Assembly: GCA_910588775.1 (NCBI GenBank)
Contig: CAJURH010000007.1
Span: 25,551-89,550 of the forward strand
Length of the DNA: 64,000 bases
Source of the DNA: an uncultured Lachnospiraceae bacterium
Lineage (GTDB): Bacteria; Bacillota; Clostridia; Lachnospirales; Lachnospiraceae
Reading direction: 5' to 3'
Positions 25,197-34,137 of this stretch are shown piece after piece. The position numbers and the translations under genes were made by a program. Numbering within the stretch: the first letter of the stretch is position 1; each line of letters starts with the position of its first letter. Under the pieces are notes generated by a model that was given only the letters and a program-made list of their open reading frames with translations, ran no database searches and was not told where the DNA came from.

Positions 25197-26594
25197 CTAT
25201 TCGGAGCGTTCTTTCTGAATCACGTCCTGATAAGCAAAGCAGTCTTTCGCCACCACGCCGCTCATTGCCAGCAGACAAATCAGGTTGGGAATAGCCATCA
25301 GACCATTCATGGTATCGGAGAAATCCCACACGATGCTCAGTGTCTGCGTCGCCCCGATAAAAGCGATCAGAGAGAAAAACAGACGGTAAGGCTTGTTGGC
25401 CTTGGTGGAACCTACCAGGAATTCCAGGGACTTCTCCCCATAGTATTCCCAGCCCAGGATGGTGGAAAACGCAAACAGCATAATGCCGATGGATACCATC
25501 CAACCGCCGAAAGTTCCCAGCGCAGCCTGGAAAGAAGCGATGGTCAAAGACGCTCCAGTAAGCAGCTCTCCATTCACCTCAACGCCCAGTTGTCCAGAGC
25601 AGGCGACTACCAGTCCGGTTACGGTACATACTACGATGGTGTCAAAGAAAGTACCAGTCATATTGATGTACCCCTGTCTGGAGGGAAGGTCTGTCTTAGC
25701 CGCAGCGGCCGCGATTGGGGCGGAACCCAAACCAGCTTCGTTGGAGAATACGCCGCGGGCAACGCCCCAACGCATCGCTGAGAGCATGGAAGCGATAATT
25801 GTGCCGCCCACGCCGCCAGATACAGCCTTCATGCTGAATGCCATGGAGAAAATTTCCGAGATGCCGGCGGGCAAATTCTTGGCGTTGATGATGATTACGA
25901 TAATACCGCATACAAAATACAAAACTGCCATAAAGGGCACGATTTTCTCACAAACTTTGCCGATGCTCTTAATGCCGCCCAGCAACACAATCAGAGCAAG
26001 CACAGTGAGCAGCACGCCAGTTACCACGTTGGGCACGCCAAAGGTGGTGTTCAGAGCTTCCGAAATGGAATTGCCCTGGGTCATATTGCCGATGCCGAAG
26101 GAAGCCATCACTGCAAAGAACGCAAAAGCTACGGCCAGGATCTTGCCCAAAGCCGGAATGGGGAATGCGTTTTTCAATACGTACATGGGACCGCCGGCCA
26201 TCTCGCCATCCTGGTTGGTCTCACGGTATTTTACAGCCAAAAGGCTTTCTGCATACTTGGTGGACAATCCGAACAGAGCGCTGATCCACATCCATACAAT
26301 GGCGCCAGGACCACCCAGCACCATAGCCGTGGCCACGCCCACGATATTTCCAGTCCCGATAGTAGCGGCCAGCGCCGTCATCAGTGACTGGAACGGGGTA
26401 ATGTCACCTTCGTTTTGCTCCTGCGTCTCTTCCGGTTTCTTAAATACGGATTTCAGCGCGTAGCCCAGATTCCGCCAGGGCAGAAACTTCAACCGAATAG
26501 TGAGGAACACGCCGGTTCCCACCAAGAGAACCAGCATAACCGGCCCCCAGACAAAGTTATTGACGCTATGTAAAATATCTTCAAATAATTTCAT
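25197..26594 (-). CDS. Alanine/glycine:sodium symporter (AGCS family)
   Basis: A 465-residue membrane symporter importing alanine or glycine with Na+ (AlsT/DagA type). The family signature regions are present: an N-terminal helix FVWGPVMLVLLVGTGVFLTI, then TALAATIGTGNIVGVATAMVLGGPGAIVWMWISALFG, AGGPMYVL, and EAGLGSAPIAAAAAKTD with a conserved Asn before it. It begins at ATG 26594 behind GGGAGGAG, 39 bases after porB, so it is probably in the por transcript. The spacing from its stop to the next promoter is only about ten bases. Confidence 0.92.
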   Translation of the reverse strand: MKLFEDILHSVNNFVWGPVMLVLLVGTGVFLTIRLKFLPWRNLGYALKSVFKKPEETQEQNEGDITPFQSLMTALAATIGTGNIVGVATAMVLGGPGAIVWMWISALFGLSTKYAESLLAVKYRETNQDGEMAGGPMYVLKNAFPIPALGKILAVAFAFFAVMASFGIGNMTQGNSISEALNTTFGVPNVVTGVLLTVLALIVLLGGIKSIGKVCEKIVPFMAVLYFVCGIIVIIINAKNLPAGISEIFSMAFSMKAVSGGVGGTIIASMLSAMRWGVARGVFSNEAGLGSAPIAAAAAKTDLPSRQGYINMTGTFFDTIVVCTVTGLVVACSGQLGVEVNGELLTGASLTIASFQAALGTFGGWMVSIGIMLFAFSTILGWEYYGEKSLEFLVGSTKANKPYRLFFSLIAFIGATQTLSIVWDFSDTMNGLMAIPNLICLLAMSGVVAKDCFAYQDVIQKERSE

Positions 26595-26633
26595 TTTCTA
26601 ACTCCTCCCTCTTGATGGCGCCCACAGATCCGC

Positions 26634-27566
26634 TTATCTGCCGCACCGATAGACCAGATCGTCCCATCTGCGGTCCACTTCCTTTTGGAATGCTTCAATC
26701 AGATATTCATTTTCTTTCTTAAACAGATGTTTGAAGCGTCCCTGTTTTATCAAGAAATCTTCGATGGGAAGCTTTTTCTTCGGCTCGTAGTTTAGCGTCC
26801 ATTTGCCCTGTTCCACCTCGAACAGAGGCCAGTAATTGGTTTCCACGCCCAAGCGGCAGATTTCCATAATGTCCGCCGTGGGGTACTGCCATCCTCTGGG
26901 ACAAGGCGCCATGATATTCAGGAAGGCCGCCCCTTCGGTGTAAATGGCTTTCTCGGATTTCACATGGAGGTCTTTGAAGTTTTTCCAGAAGGTGGTCTGC
27001 GCCACGTAGGGCACGTCGTGCTCTGCGATAATAGCCGCCAGGTCTTTCCGGTTCTGCGGCTTTCCGTTGCTTACGCTTCCCACCGGAGTTGTGGTGGTGT
27101 TGGCGTACATGGGTGTGGCGGAAGAACGCTGGATGCCTGTGTTCATATAGGCGCCGTTGTCGTAACACACGTAAACCATGTCATGGTTTCTCTCCATGGC
27201 CCCGGACAGGGACTGTAAGCCGATATCGTAGGTTCCGCCGTCGCCGCCAAATGTGATGAATTTGTATGTATCGTCGATCTTTCCTCTTTTTTTCAATACG
27301 CGATAAGCCGTCTCCACCCCGCTTAATGTGGCTCCGGCGTTCTCAAACGCATTGTGTATATAGCTGTCCTCCCAGGCTGTGTAAGGATACATGAAAGTGG
27401 AAACTTCCATACAGCCTGTAGCGTTACCGATTACCGCCCGGTCGCCTTCGTGAAGCCCCCGCAGCACGTTTCTCGCCGCGATGGTTCCACCGCAGCCTGC
27501 GCACATCCGGTGGCCACCGGCCAGACGCTCCGGTTTATTCATTGTCTCTTTAAAATTGTAGCCCAT
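26634..27566 (-). CDS. porB: Pyruvate (2-oxoacid):ferredoxin oxidoreductase, beta subunit
   Basis: Thiamine-pyrophosphate subunit of the enzyme that splits pyruvate to acetyl-CoA, CO2 and reduced ferredoxin. The 310 residues start MGYNFKETM (ATG 27566 behind AGGAGGAGG). The proximal cluster Cys ligands are CAGCGG near residue 22, plus later Cys (TGCMEV, PCPRGW). The TPP/Mg motif is FGGDGGTYDIGLQSLSG through CYDNGAYMNTG near 110-145. Four separate por genes in the order G-D-A-B form the multi-subunit type rather than the single-chain PFOR usual in many clostridia. Confidence 0.93.
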   Translation of the reverse strand: MGYNFKETMNKPERLAGGHRMCAGCGGTIAARNVLRGLHEGDRAVIGNATGCMEVSTFMYPYTAWEDSYIHNAFENAGATLSGVETAYRVLKKRGKIDDTYKFITFGGDGGTYDIGLQSLSGAMERNHDMVYVCYDNGAYMNTGIQRSSATPMYANTTTTPVGSVSNGKPQNRKDLAAIIAEHDVPYVAQTTFWKNFKDLHVKSEKAIYTEGAAFLNIMAPCPRGWQYPTADIMEICRLGVETNYWPLFEVEQGKWTLNYEPKKKLPIEDFLIKQGRFKHLFKKENEYLIEAFQKEVDRRWDDLVYRCGR

Positions 27567-27580
27567 GATTTCCTCCTCCT

Positions 27581-27628
27581 GACGCACTTACTGCGTCATC
27601 CAGGTAGATTTGGAAGTTTACTTCCAAA
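27581..27628. repeat. Two short hairpins between porA and porB
   Basis: GACGCA-CTTAC-TGCGTC (27581-27597) and TTTGGAAGT-TT-ACTTCCAAA (27609-27628) are perfect inverted repeats in the only wide gap of the por operon. There is no U-tract; they may set relative mRNA stability of the subunits. Confidence 0.55.
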
Positions 27629-27644
27629 CTTTTCCCCGTCTTTT

Positions 27645-28826
27645 CTACTCTCTCAATCCCAGATAACGATATGCGTCCGCGATCTGTCCCGCCGCCGCAT
27701 CTTTTTCCAACTGTCCAAATACATCTTCTATCTGGTCTACGCGCACATCCCGGCCACCCAGACCATAGATATAATTCACAGCCAATACCTGGGATCTGGC
27801 CCGGTACAAAGCCGCCATCACTTCCGAACCCAACGGTCCACCCTGGGAAGACAGGCTCTCGGCCCGGTCCATAATGGCAACCGCTTTCACATGGGAAAGC
27901 GCCTGGGCAATCTCTTCTGCCGGGAAGGGCCTGAACAGACGAATCTTCAGAAGGCCCGCTTTCACGCCTTTTTCCCGGAGTGCGTCCACCGCGTCTTTGG
28001 CTGTGCCCGCCGCGGATCCGATGATGACCAACGCGTAATCCGCGTCGTCCAGGCGGTATTCCTCGAACAGACCGTATTCCCGGCCAGAGATTTTCGCAAA
28101 TTCTTTGGCCACGTCCAACACTACCTGTTTCGTATCAGTCATAGCCTGGGCATGCTGTTTCTTGGCTTCCATGTAATAATTGGAAACAGCGTAAGGACCC
28201 ACCGCCATGGTTTCCCGGTTATTCAGCAAATAATGCTCGGGATTGTAATCTCCCACAAACGCCCGCACGTCTGCATCGTCCAGAAGCTCGATGTTTTCCA
28301 CCGCATGGCTGGTGATGAATCCGTCCTGGCAAATCATAATGGGCAGGCGCACCTTTGCGTTCTCAGCAATGGGATAAGCCTGGATAAAGTTGTCATAAGC
28401 TTCCTGATTGTTTTCCGCGTAAATCTGAATCCAGCCCGCGTCCCTGGCTCCCATACTGTCGGAGTGGTCGCAGTTGATGTTAATAGGCCCGGAAAGCGCC
28501 CGGTTCACCAAAGCCATAGCGATGGGCAGACGGTTGGAAGCCGCCACATAAAGCTCTTCCCACATCAGGGCCATCCCACAAGAAGACGTGGCCGTCAGCG
28601 TTCTTGCGCCCGCCGCTTCCGCTCCGATGGCCGCACTCATGGCGCTGTGTTCGCTCTCCACCGGGATGAATTCCGTGTCCACCTGGCCGTTGGCCACAAA
28701 GGAGGAGAAATACTGGGGTATCTCTGTGGAAGGCGTGATGGGAAATGCCGGCATCACATCCGGGTTGATCTGGCGCATGGCGATGGCCACGGCCTCATTT
28801 CCTGATAAACGGTCTCTTTTTCCCAT
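27645..28826 (-). CDS. porA: Pyruvate (2-oxoacid):ferredoxin oxidoreductase, alpha subunit
   Basis: A 393-residue subunit holding the pyrimidine-binding and transketolase C-like domains. It starts MGKRDRLSGNEAVAIAMRQ and has the FPITPSTEIPQYFS motif with Thr that contacts substrate. It also has GMALMWEELYVAASNRLPI and the C-terminal domain with KAVAIMDRAESLSSQGGPLGSEV. It lies two bases downstream of porD, so translation is coupled. Confidence 0.94.
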   Translation of the reverse strand: MGKRDRLSGNEAVAIAMRQINPDVMPAFPITPSTEIPQYFSSFVANGQVDTEFIPVESEHSAMSAAIGAEAAGARTLTATSSCGMALMWEELYVAASNRLPIAMALVNRALSGPININCDHSDSMGARDAGWIQIYAENNQEAYDNFIQAYPIAENAKVRLPIMICQDGFITSHAVENIELLDDADVRAFVGDYNPEHYLLNNRETMAVGPYAVSNYYMEAKKQHAQAMTDTKQVVLDVAKEFAKISGREYGLFEEYRLDDADYALVIIGSAAGTAKDAVDALREKGVKAGLLKIRLFRPFPAEEIAQALSHVKAVAIMDRAESLSSQGGPLGSEVMAALYRARSQVLAVNYIYGLGGRDVRVDQIEDVFGQLEKDAAAGQIADAYRYLGLRE

Positions 28827-28828
28827 AT

Positions 28829-29125
28829 CTATTTTACCCCCTCCATTTTAATTGCGCCAGCCGGACAGGCATTTACGCAAATGCCGCAGCCCTTGCAGTG
28901 GCTGTAGTCGAAGTCTCCCCGTTTCTTATCCTTCACGGGAATGGCGCTGTCTGGACATACCGGCACGCACAAAAGGCACTGGTTGCAGTCCGCCTCTATA
29001 AATTCCGGCTTCACAGCCGTCCATTCTCCGGTGGGAAACTGAGCGGAAGTTCCGCCCTGATAGATCTGCATTCCCTCCGTCAAATCCTGCCAGCCACAGG
29101 TCTCATTGATTTTATGTAAATCCAT
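28829..29125 (-). CDS. porD: Pyruvate:ferredoxin oxidoreductase, delta subunit (2x[4Fe-4S] ferredoxin)
   Basis: A 98-residue electron-transfer subunit with two ferredoxin motifs: CNQCLLCVPVCPDSAI and CKGCGICVNACPAGAI. Each is C-x2-C-x2-C-x3-C-P. The ~45 residues before the clusters bind the other subunits. Its ATG shares one base with the porG stop (TAATG). Confidence 0.94.
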   Translation of the reverse strand: MDLHKINETCGWQDLTEGMQIYQGGTSAQFPTGEWTAVKPEFIEADCNQCLLCVPVCPDSAIPVKDKKRGDFDYSHCKGCGICVNACPAGAIKMEGVK

Positions 29126-29697
29126 TACCGCACCTCCTGTAATGCCATTTTCAGCGCCTTCATGTTGCCCTCAATCACTTCCGGCTTGGAAGCGAATTTG
29201 TGCTTAAAGGAGCTCTCCATCTCCCGCAGAAACACATCCTCCTTCATGACGCCGCTGACTTTCACAATCGCCGCCAACATGGGCGTGTTGGGAAAATATT
29301 TGCCCAGCGTCTCTAAAGACACTTTCTTAGCGTCGATGGCATAGATCTTCCCTTCATATCCCTGCAGATGCTTTTCCAGCTCTTCCTTGGGCTTGTCCGT
29401 GTTGACGACAATGGCCCCTTCCTTCTTCAAACCTTCCGTCACATGCACCGTCTCCAGCAGACTTTCGTCCACCACCACCACAAAATCCGGCTCGTAAATA
29501 TTGGAATGTACCCGGATTTTCTCAGAACTGATCCGGTTGTAGGCGGTAATGGGCGCACCCATCCGCTCCGGCCCGTATTCCGGAAAACCCTGCACATACT
29601 TTCCTGTCTGGAAAGCCACGTCCGCCAACAACAGAGCCGCTGTCTTCGCGCCCTGGCCGCCTCGTCCGTGCCATCTGATTTCTACCATATCTCTCAT
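29125..29697 (-). CDS. porG: Pyruvate:ferredoxin oxidoreductase, gamma subunit
   Basis: A 190-residue subunit carrying the CoA-binding-type domain. It starts MRDMVEIRWHGRGGQGAKTAALLLAD, a family hallmark (RWHGRGGQGxxTA). PEYGPERMGAPITAYNRIS and a DESLLETVHVTEGL region follow. The chosen start ATG 29697 has GGAGGAAGATC upstream. It is first in porGDAB, behind the promoter at 29761-29789. Confidence 0.94.
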   Translation of the reverse strand: MRDMVEIRWHGRGGQGAKTAALLLADVAFQTGKYVQGFPEYGPERMGAPITAYNRISSEKIRVHSNIYEPDFVVVVDESLLETVHVTEGLKKEGAIVVNTDKPKEELEKHLQGYEGKIYAIDAKKVSLETLGKYFPNTPMLAAIVKVSGVMKEDVFLREMESSFKHKFASKPEVIEGNMKALKMALQEVR

Positions 29698-29760
29698 GAT
29701 CTTCCTCCAATTCCTGCGCACTTTTACTGGAGTGACGCTCCAATTCAGCTACATTACTTC

Positions 29761-29789
29761 ATTGTAATAAAATTTCTGCAAAATTACAA
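29761..29789 (-). promoter_or_regulatory. Promoter of porGDAB
   Basis: Minus strand TTGTAA (29784-29789), a 17-base spacer, then TACAAT (29761-29766), about 65 bases before porG. A small TGGAG/CTCCA hairpin lies in the leader. Confidence 0.6.
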
Positions 29790-29809
29790 GTTTTTTTTAC
29801 TATGGGCAT

Positions 29810-30103
29810 TTACTTTACAGCTATTGCCTGCACTGTCACAGCCACCTTATCGCCTGGCCGCTTTCCGATCTTGGCGCGGATATCCTTTCGTATGCCGATG
29901 ATATAGCAGATGCTGCCATCCGGATTTTTCACTCCCATATTGACAACGCTGCCGTCGTAAGGCTCGCCGTCAAATGTGACATGAACCTTCACCCGTCCCC
30001 GGCCAAACTCGGCCCGAATATCATAGGGAAAAATCACATAGGCGCCGCCTTTTGCTTTTGCCTCATAAATCTCCGACTCAAATTCATACAATTTCTCGTT
30101 CAT
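29810..30103 (-). CDS. DUF1905 domain protein
   Basis: A 97-residue beta-rich soluble protein of a family of unknown function. The pattern is typical: YEFESEIYEAKAKGGAYVIFPYDIRAEFGRGRVKVHVTFDGEPYDGS, then ICYIIGIRKDIRAKIGKRPGDKVAVTV. The end of the family pattern (the IRKDIRxxIGKxxGD block) is well kept. It is a single gene upstream of the por promoter, on the same strand. Confidence 0.82.
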   Translation of the reverse strand: MNEKLYEFESEIYEAKAKGGAYVIFPYDIRAEFGRGRVKVHVTFDGEPYDGSVVNMGVKNPDGSICYIIGIRKDIRAKIGKRPGDKVAVTVQAIAVK

Positions 30104-30265
30104 TTCTCACACCTCACGCACATAGTTTTCTAGACAAACGCAAAGCTTTTATTCCGCCGCCAAAGTTGCGCAATCTATATAATTTGTACAGACTGAACAA
30201 ACCCGTCACCAGGATTCGAACTTTTGTCCCATCAGTTTTCCCATTTACCGTCCGTTTCATCCCTC

Positions 30266-30538
30266 TTATCCGGCATTAAAATAAGCTTTTAACGAATCGC
30301 TAAATTCTTTTAACTCTTCTTTCTTCTCCTTTGAAAGACCGTTGTATGCAACATTATAAACGGCGCCTTCCAGCGCATATAAATGCACAAGACAAACCTG
30401 GGGATACGCTTCTTTTAGTCTCAAAAACGCCTGTTTAGATCCTAACGCAATAAGTTTCTCGGACGAGTCGACGCCAACCCGCGTCAGCTTCCTGGCCATT
30501 TCCTTACCAATATTCATCATTGCCGTTAATTCTAACAT
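30266..30538 (-). CDS. TfoX C-terminal domain protein
   Basis: A 90-residue helical protein resembling the C-terminal (TfoX_C) half of Sxy/TfoX competence regulators. It contains MMNIGKEMARKLTRVGVDSSEKLIALGSKQAFLRLKEAYP and LYALEGAVYNVAYNGLSKEKKEELKEF. This has helix-hairpin-helix character and may bind nucleic acid. The N-terminal TfoX domain is absent, as in many stand-alone Firmicute versions. The start is taken at the Met behind AAGGAGAAAAAT rather than 12 codons upstream. A direct role in competence is not shown. Confidence 0.8.
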   Translation of the reverse strand: MLELTAMMNIGKEMARKLTRVGVDSSEKLIALGSKQAFLRLKEAYPQVCLVHLYALEGAVYNVAYNGLSKEKKEELKEFSDSLKAYFNAG

Positions 30539-30661
30539 ATTTTTTCTCCTTGAATCTCTTTTGACAAGATGCATCTTTTATGTCAAACTTGCTATTTTAT
30601 AATTATATCATACAAAATCATACAAAAATAAAAATCTATGTAAAAGATTCAGATATGCCGC

Positions 30662-30690
30662 TTGCCTCCCTGCCAACTATGATGTAATAT
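30662..30690 (+). promoter_or_regulatory. Candidate promoter for the 325-residue unknown gene
   Basis: TTGCCT (30662-30667), 17-base spacer, TAATAT (30685-30690), about 100 bases before the start codon. The region is AT-rich, so alternatives exist. Confidence 0.4.
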
Positions 30691-30794
30691 AGAATAAAAA
30701 GACGCTGCAAAATGTTGCATACATTTTACATAAAAAAGTTTTCAAACACCCTTTAGAAAATTGCAAAATTGTTACCGCAAGAAAGGAGCGAATT

Positions 30795-31772
30795 ATGAAT
30801 TCCATCGTTCAACCCGGCTACCAAACGAGAACCTGCGGCAATTTCGTAAAATCCTCTAAAACAACGCAACCTGGCGCACAAAACAGCCGTTTTTTGGATA
30901 TGGCCATACAAGCCAGCGAAAAGAAAGCAGTCTGGCCCGCCGCCCTCCAAAACAGTCTCACAGGCACAACGTTCACGCCTATAAATTTAACTGTGCACTC
31001 CGCCAGAGAGTTCCAGACAACAAGCGCTGAATCCACCGAAGCTCCTTCTTTGGAGACAATGCTAAAAGCCAAATATCCCAATCTGGTCTATCACGTATTC
31101 GACGCCAGCGGCGATTACTGGAAAACAAGGAACGACTACCCCCACTACCTGTTGTACCAGTCTGGGGACAAAGCGGCCAAAACTCTGGAAAACTGGCAGC
31201 CTGAAGGCGCGAATCCTTTTTATGGCTCTGTGGACGGCAGATTTATCGCCCCAAAAGAAATTCACGCCTTAAGCAATGTCCCGCCTGGAAGCAAGGCTGT
31301 GGTCATCCATCCCACCGTGCAAAAACGCATGGAGCAGGACCCAAAATACGCCAGCGAAATCTTCACAAGAATCGATACATGGTTTGCCTTCGACGTAGCG
31401 AGAAACGAAGCCATTTTGCCTGGCTGCACCGTGGGCATGTCCCAAGCCGTGGCCATTGGCGAAGACGGAAATATCTGCAACGCCGTATCTTCCAGCAGCG
31501 GCGGCGAATTCACTTACAGCAGCGATGAGATGGTGCGGGCCTACTATCTGCGAATGGCAAAACGGGCGGATTTCATGCGGTGGCTGACAAAAAAACAGCG
31601 CAGCGACAGCATCCGTGACTCCGTACAAGAGGCCGATTTGGCAGAGGCAAAATCTCGTCTTGCCAAAATGATGGAGGATGAGCGACTACAAGAAATTCTC
31701 GGTGAAAAAATCGCAGGTATTCCCACAGAAACCGTGCTCTTCATCACAAAGACCCAGGTGTGGGGAAACTGA
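30795..31772 (+). CDS. Hypothetical protein, 325 residues
   Basis: Not recognised. It starts at ATG 30795 behind GAAAGGAGCGAATT. No signal peptide or membrane helix is seen. Residues 1-85 are polar, Ser/Thr/Gln-rich and probably disordered. About 90-265 look folded, with YPNLVYHVFDASGDYWKTRNDYPHYLL, PPGSKAVVIHPTVQKRMEQDPKYASEIFTRIDTWF and a GMSQAVAIGEDGNICNAVSSSSG stretch. The last 60 residues are a charged helix (SVQEADLAEAKSRLAKMMEDERLQEIL). The pattern of a rapid disordered start plus a middle domain ending in a regulatory-looking helix recalls small Firmicute families of unknown function. It is followed 136 bases later by a histidine kinase, with a separate promoter between. Confidence 0.6.
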   Translation: MNSIVQPGYQTRTCGNFVKSSKTTQPGAQNSRFLDMAIQASEKKAVWPAALQNSLTGTTFTPINLTVHSAREFQTTSAESTEAPSLETMLKAKYPNLVYHVFDASGDYWKTRNDYPHYLLYQSGDKAAKTLENWQPEGANPFYGSVDGRFIAPKEIHALSNVPPGSKAVVIHPTVQKRMEQDPKYASEIFTRIDTWFAFDVARNEAILPGCTVGMSQAVAIGEDGNICNAVSSSSGGEFTYSSDEMVRAYYLRMAKRADFMRWLTKKQRSDSIRDSVQEADLAEAKSRLAKMMEDERLQEILGEKIAGIPTETVLFITKTQVWGN

Positions 31773-31842
31773 ATTTTCGAAAAAAGCGCCTTGAAAACAG
31801 GAAAATTTCATTCCGTCAAAAGCGATTTTATCCATATAAATA

Positions 31843-31871
31843 ATGACAGAATGTATAATTTATGATAAAAT
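31843..31871 (+). promoter_or_regulatory. Candidate promoter for the hybrid kinase gene
   Basis: ATGACA (31843-31848), 17-base spacer, TAAAAT (31866-31871), about 40 bases before the start codon, which has AAGGGAGGG upstream. Confidence 0.5.
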
Positions 31872-31908
31872 CTGTCTGAAAGAGTTTTAATAAGGGAGGG
31901 ATGTCAAG

Positions 31909-34137
31909 ATGAACGAACCAAAAATCGACCGCGATCTAATAAAACATATTTTAGCTCTTTTGGACATCCCTGAATATGAACATATGGATACAAATATTAA
32001 ACAGGCAAATTCCACAACTTCATTGGAGCCTTACAACATAATGACCGCCCGTCAGGTGATAAAATTTATGGACGAGATGCCTGGCGGATTCTTCATCTAC
32101 CATGCCGACGACAATGAAGAGATTATTTATGCGAATAAAGCAATCCTGCGCATTTTCCAATGTGATACGCTGGAAGAATTTCAGGAACTGACTGGAAATT
32201 CCTTCAAAGGGCTTGTCCACCCCGATGATCTGGAAATGGTTGAAGAAAGCATCAAAAAGCAGATTGCCTCCAGCCAGTATGATCTGGATTATATTGAATA
32301 CCGTATCATCTGCAAGGATGGTTCCATCCGATGGATTGAAGATTACGGTCATTTTATACACAACGATTCCGTAGGAGATATTTTCTACGTATTCGCCGGC
32401 GACGCAACCGAAAAGAGAAAACGGATGCTGAGCGAGAAAACGAAAAACGAGCAAAAACTGCAAAGCTTAATGAAAGCTTATGACCATGAGCGCAAACTGA
32501 TCAACCAGGAACACTTGCAGCGTATGGAGGTCATTGAAGGACTCAGCGTAAACTACGATTCCATCCTCTATGCGGATCTGGACAGGGATAAGATTCTGCC
32601 CTACCGCTTGAGCAGCCGGACAAAACAGCAGTTTTCCCAGCGGTTCCAGGTGCGTTTCTTCTCCTGGTATGTGACGGATTATGTCAATGTCTGGGTCCAT
32701 CCAGAAGACCGCGCCATGGTTTCTAAGGTCACAGACCCAGCATACATCCGAAGAAAACTATCGGAAAATAAGACCTATTATATAAATTACCGGGTCATTA
32801 ACGGCGAGAAAATCCAGTATTTACAGCTTCGGCTTGTAAACGTGGGCAGCAGCCAGGACCATATTTCCCAAATCGTTATGGGATACCGGAGGGTGGACGA
32901 AGAGATTCGGCGGGAAATGGAACAAAAACAAATATTGGAGGAAGCGCTGCACAACGCGAAACTGGCCATCACTGCCAAAAACACCTTCCTTTCCAACATG
33001 TCCCACGATATGCGCACTCCTCTAAACGCAATTTTTGGTTTTCTGGATTTGGCAAAAAAGCACATAGACGATAAAGAAACCCTGCATAATTATTTGGATA
33101 AAATTGACGCATCCAGTAAGCAGCTCCTGAATCTGATTGATAAAGTCTTGGAAATATCCTGGACAGAAACCGATGATGTGCGTATCCTGGAAGCGGAATG
33201 CAACCTGGCCGAGATTTTGCAGGACGTGCAGAATACCCTGGCCTCCCAGGCCGCTGAAAAGAACATCGCATTCTCCCTGGACGCCACAGGACTAAAGCAT
33301 TGCAATATATACAGCGACCAGGACAAACTGCGGCAATTATTGCTCTATCTGACCAACAACGCCATCACATATACAAACATAGACGGTAAAGTTGACCTGA
33401 TTGCCACCGAATTGGAAGAATTGCCCAACAACTACGTGACCTGTCAATTCATAGTCAAGGACACTGGCATTGGCATTAGCAAAGATTTCCTGCAGCACAT
33501 TTACGAACCGTTTGAGCGGGAAAAAAACACCACCTTCAGTGGCATTCACGGCACCGGCCTGGGCCTTACCATCGCCAAAAATATTGTGGAAATGCTGGGG
33601 GGAGATATAAGAATAGACAGCGCTGTAGGCAAGGGCAGCGTCTTTACCGTCACCCTTCGTTTCCGGATACAGCTTCACGCCCTTCCCGCTCCTTCAGACG
33701 CAGAGGCTGCGACTGTATCGTTACAGAACAAAAAAATCCTTTTAGTGGAAGACAATGAGATTAATCTGGAAATCGAAACGGAGATACTGGAAGACTTAGG
33801 ATTTCTCATCGACACGGCTGAGGACGGCAGCATAGCCGTTGAAAAAATGAGAAACGCCACCCCCGGCGACTACGACTTAATTCTTATGGATATTCAAATG
33901 CCCGTCATGGACGGACGGCAGGCGGCAAAAGCCATCCGCAAACTTGAGAATCCAGAGCTGGCCAACATCCCCATCCTGGCTCTGTCCGCCGACGCTTTTG
34001 AAAGCGACAAGCGCATGTCCATCGAATGCGGCATGGACGCACATTTGACCAAACCCATTGACGTGCCCCAACTGCTGGACGCAATTACCAAAACCCTGCA
34101 GGAGCGCAGCGCAAGAAAGGAACCAAACCACTTATGA
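31909..34137 (+). CDS. Soluble PAS-domain hybrid sensor histidine kinase
   Basis: A 742-residue protein without membrane helices, so it senses a cytosolic signal. Domains in order: a PAS domain with PAC (about 45-170; FIYHADDNEEIIYANKAILRIF, HPDDLEMV, YRIICKDGSIRWIEDYG) and a second diverged PAS-like region (about 205-335). HisKA follows with phospho-acceptor His366 in FLSNMSHDMRTPLNAIFG, then HATPase_c (about 465-580; VKDTGIGISKDFL, GTGLGLTIAKNIVE). A C-terminal receiver has Asp661 in LILMDIQMPVMDG. No DNA-binding output is present, so phosphate probably passes to another protein. The stop overlaps the yfhO start (ATGA), linking it to a surface-polymer enzyme. Confidence 0.92.
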   Translation: MNEPKIDRDLIKHILALLDIPEYEHMDTNIKQANSTTSLEPYNIMTARQVIKFMDEMPGGFFIYHADDNEEIIYANKAILRIFQCDTLEEFQELTGNSFKGLVHPDDLEMVEESIKKQIASSQYDLDYIEYRIICKDGSIRWIEDYGHFIHNDSVGDIFYVFAGDATEKRKRMLSEKTKNEQKLQSLMKAYDHERKLINQEHLQRMEVIEGLSVNYDSILYADLDRDKILPYRLSSRTKQQFSQRFQVRFFSWYVTDYVNVWVHPEDRAMVSKVTDPAYIRRKLSENKTYYINYRVINGEKIQYLQLRLVNVGSSQDHISQIVMGYRRVDEEIRREMEQKQILEEALHNAKLAITAKNTFLSNMSHDMRTPLNAIFGFLDLAKKHIDDKETLHNYLDKIDASSKQLLNLIDKVLEISWTETDDVRILEAECNLAEILQDVQNTLASQAAEKNIAFSLDATGLKHCNIYSDQDKLRQLLLYLTNNAITYTNIDGKVDLIATELEELPNNYVTCQFIVKDTGIGISKDFLQHIYEPFEREKNTTFSGIHGTGLGLTIAKNIVEMLGGDIRIDSAVGKGSVFTVTLRFRIQLHALPAPSDAEAATVSLQNKKILLVEDNEINLEIETEILEDLGFLIDTAEDGSIAVEKMRNATPGDYDLILMDIQMPVMDGRQAAKAIRKLENPELANIPILALSADAFESDKRMSIECGMDAHLTKPIDVPQLLDAITKTLQERSARKEPNHL

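Noticed and set aside
30190..30240. tRNA-like T-loop (GTTCGAATC on the minus strand)
   Set aside because: The flanking five bases do not pair, and no anticodon or acceptor stem can be drawn.
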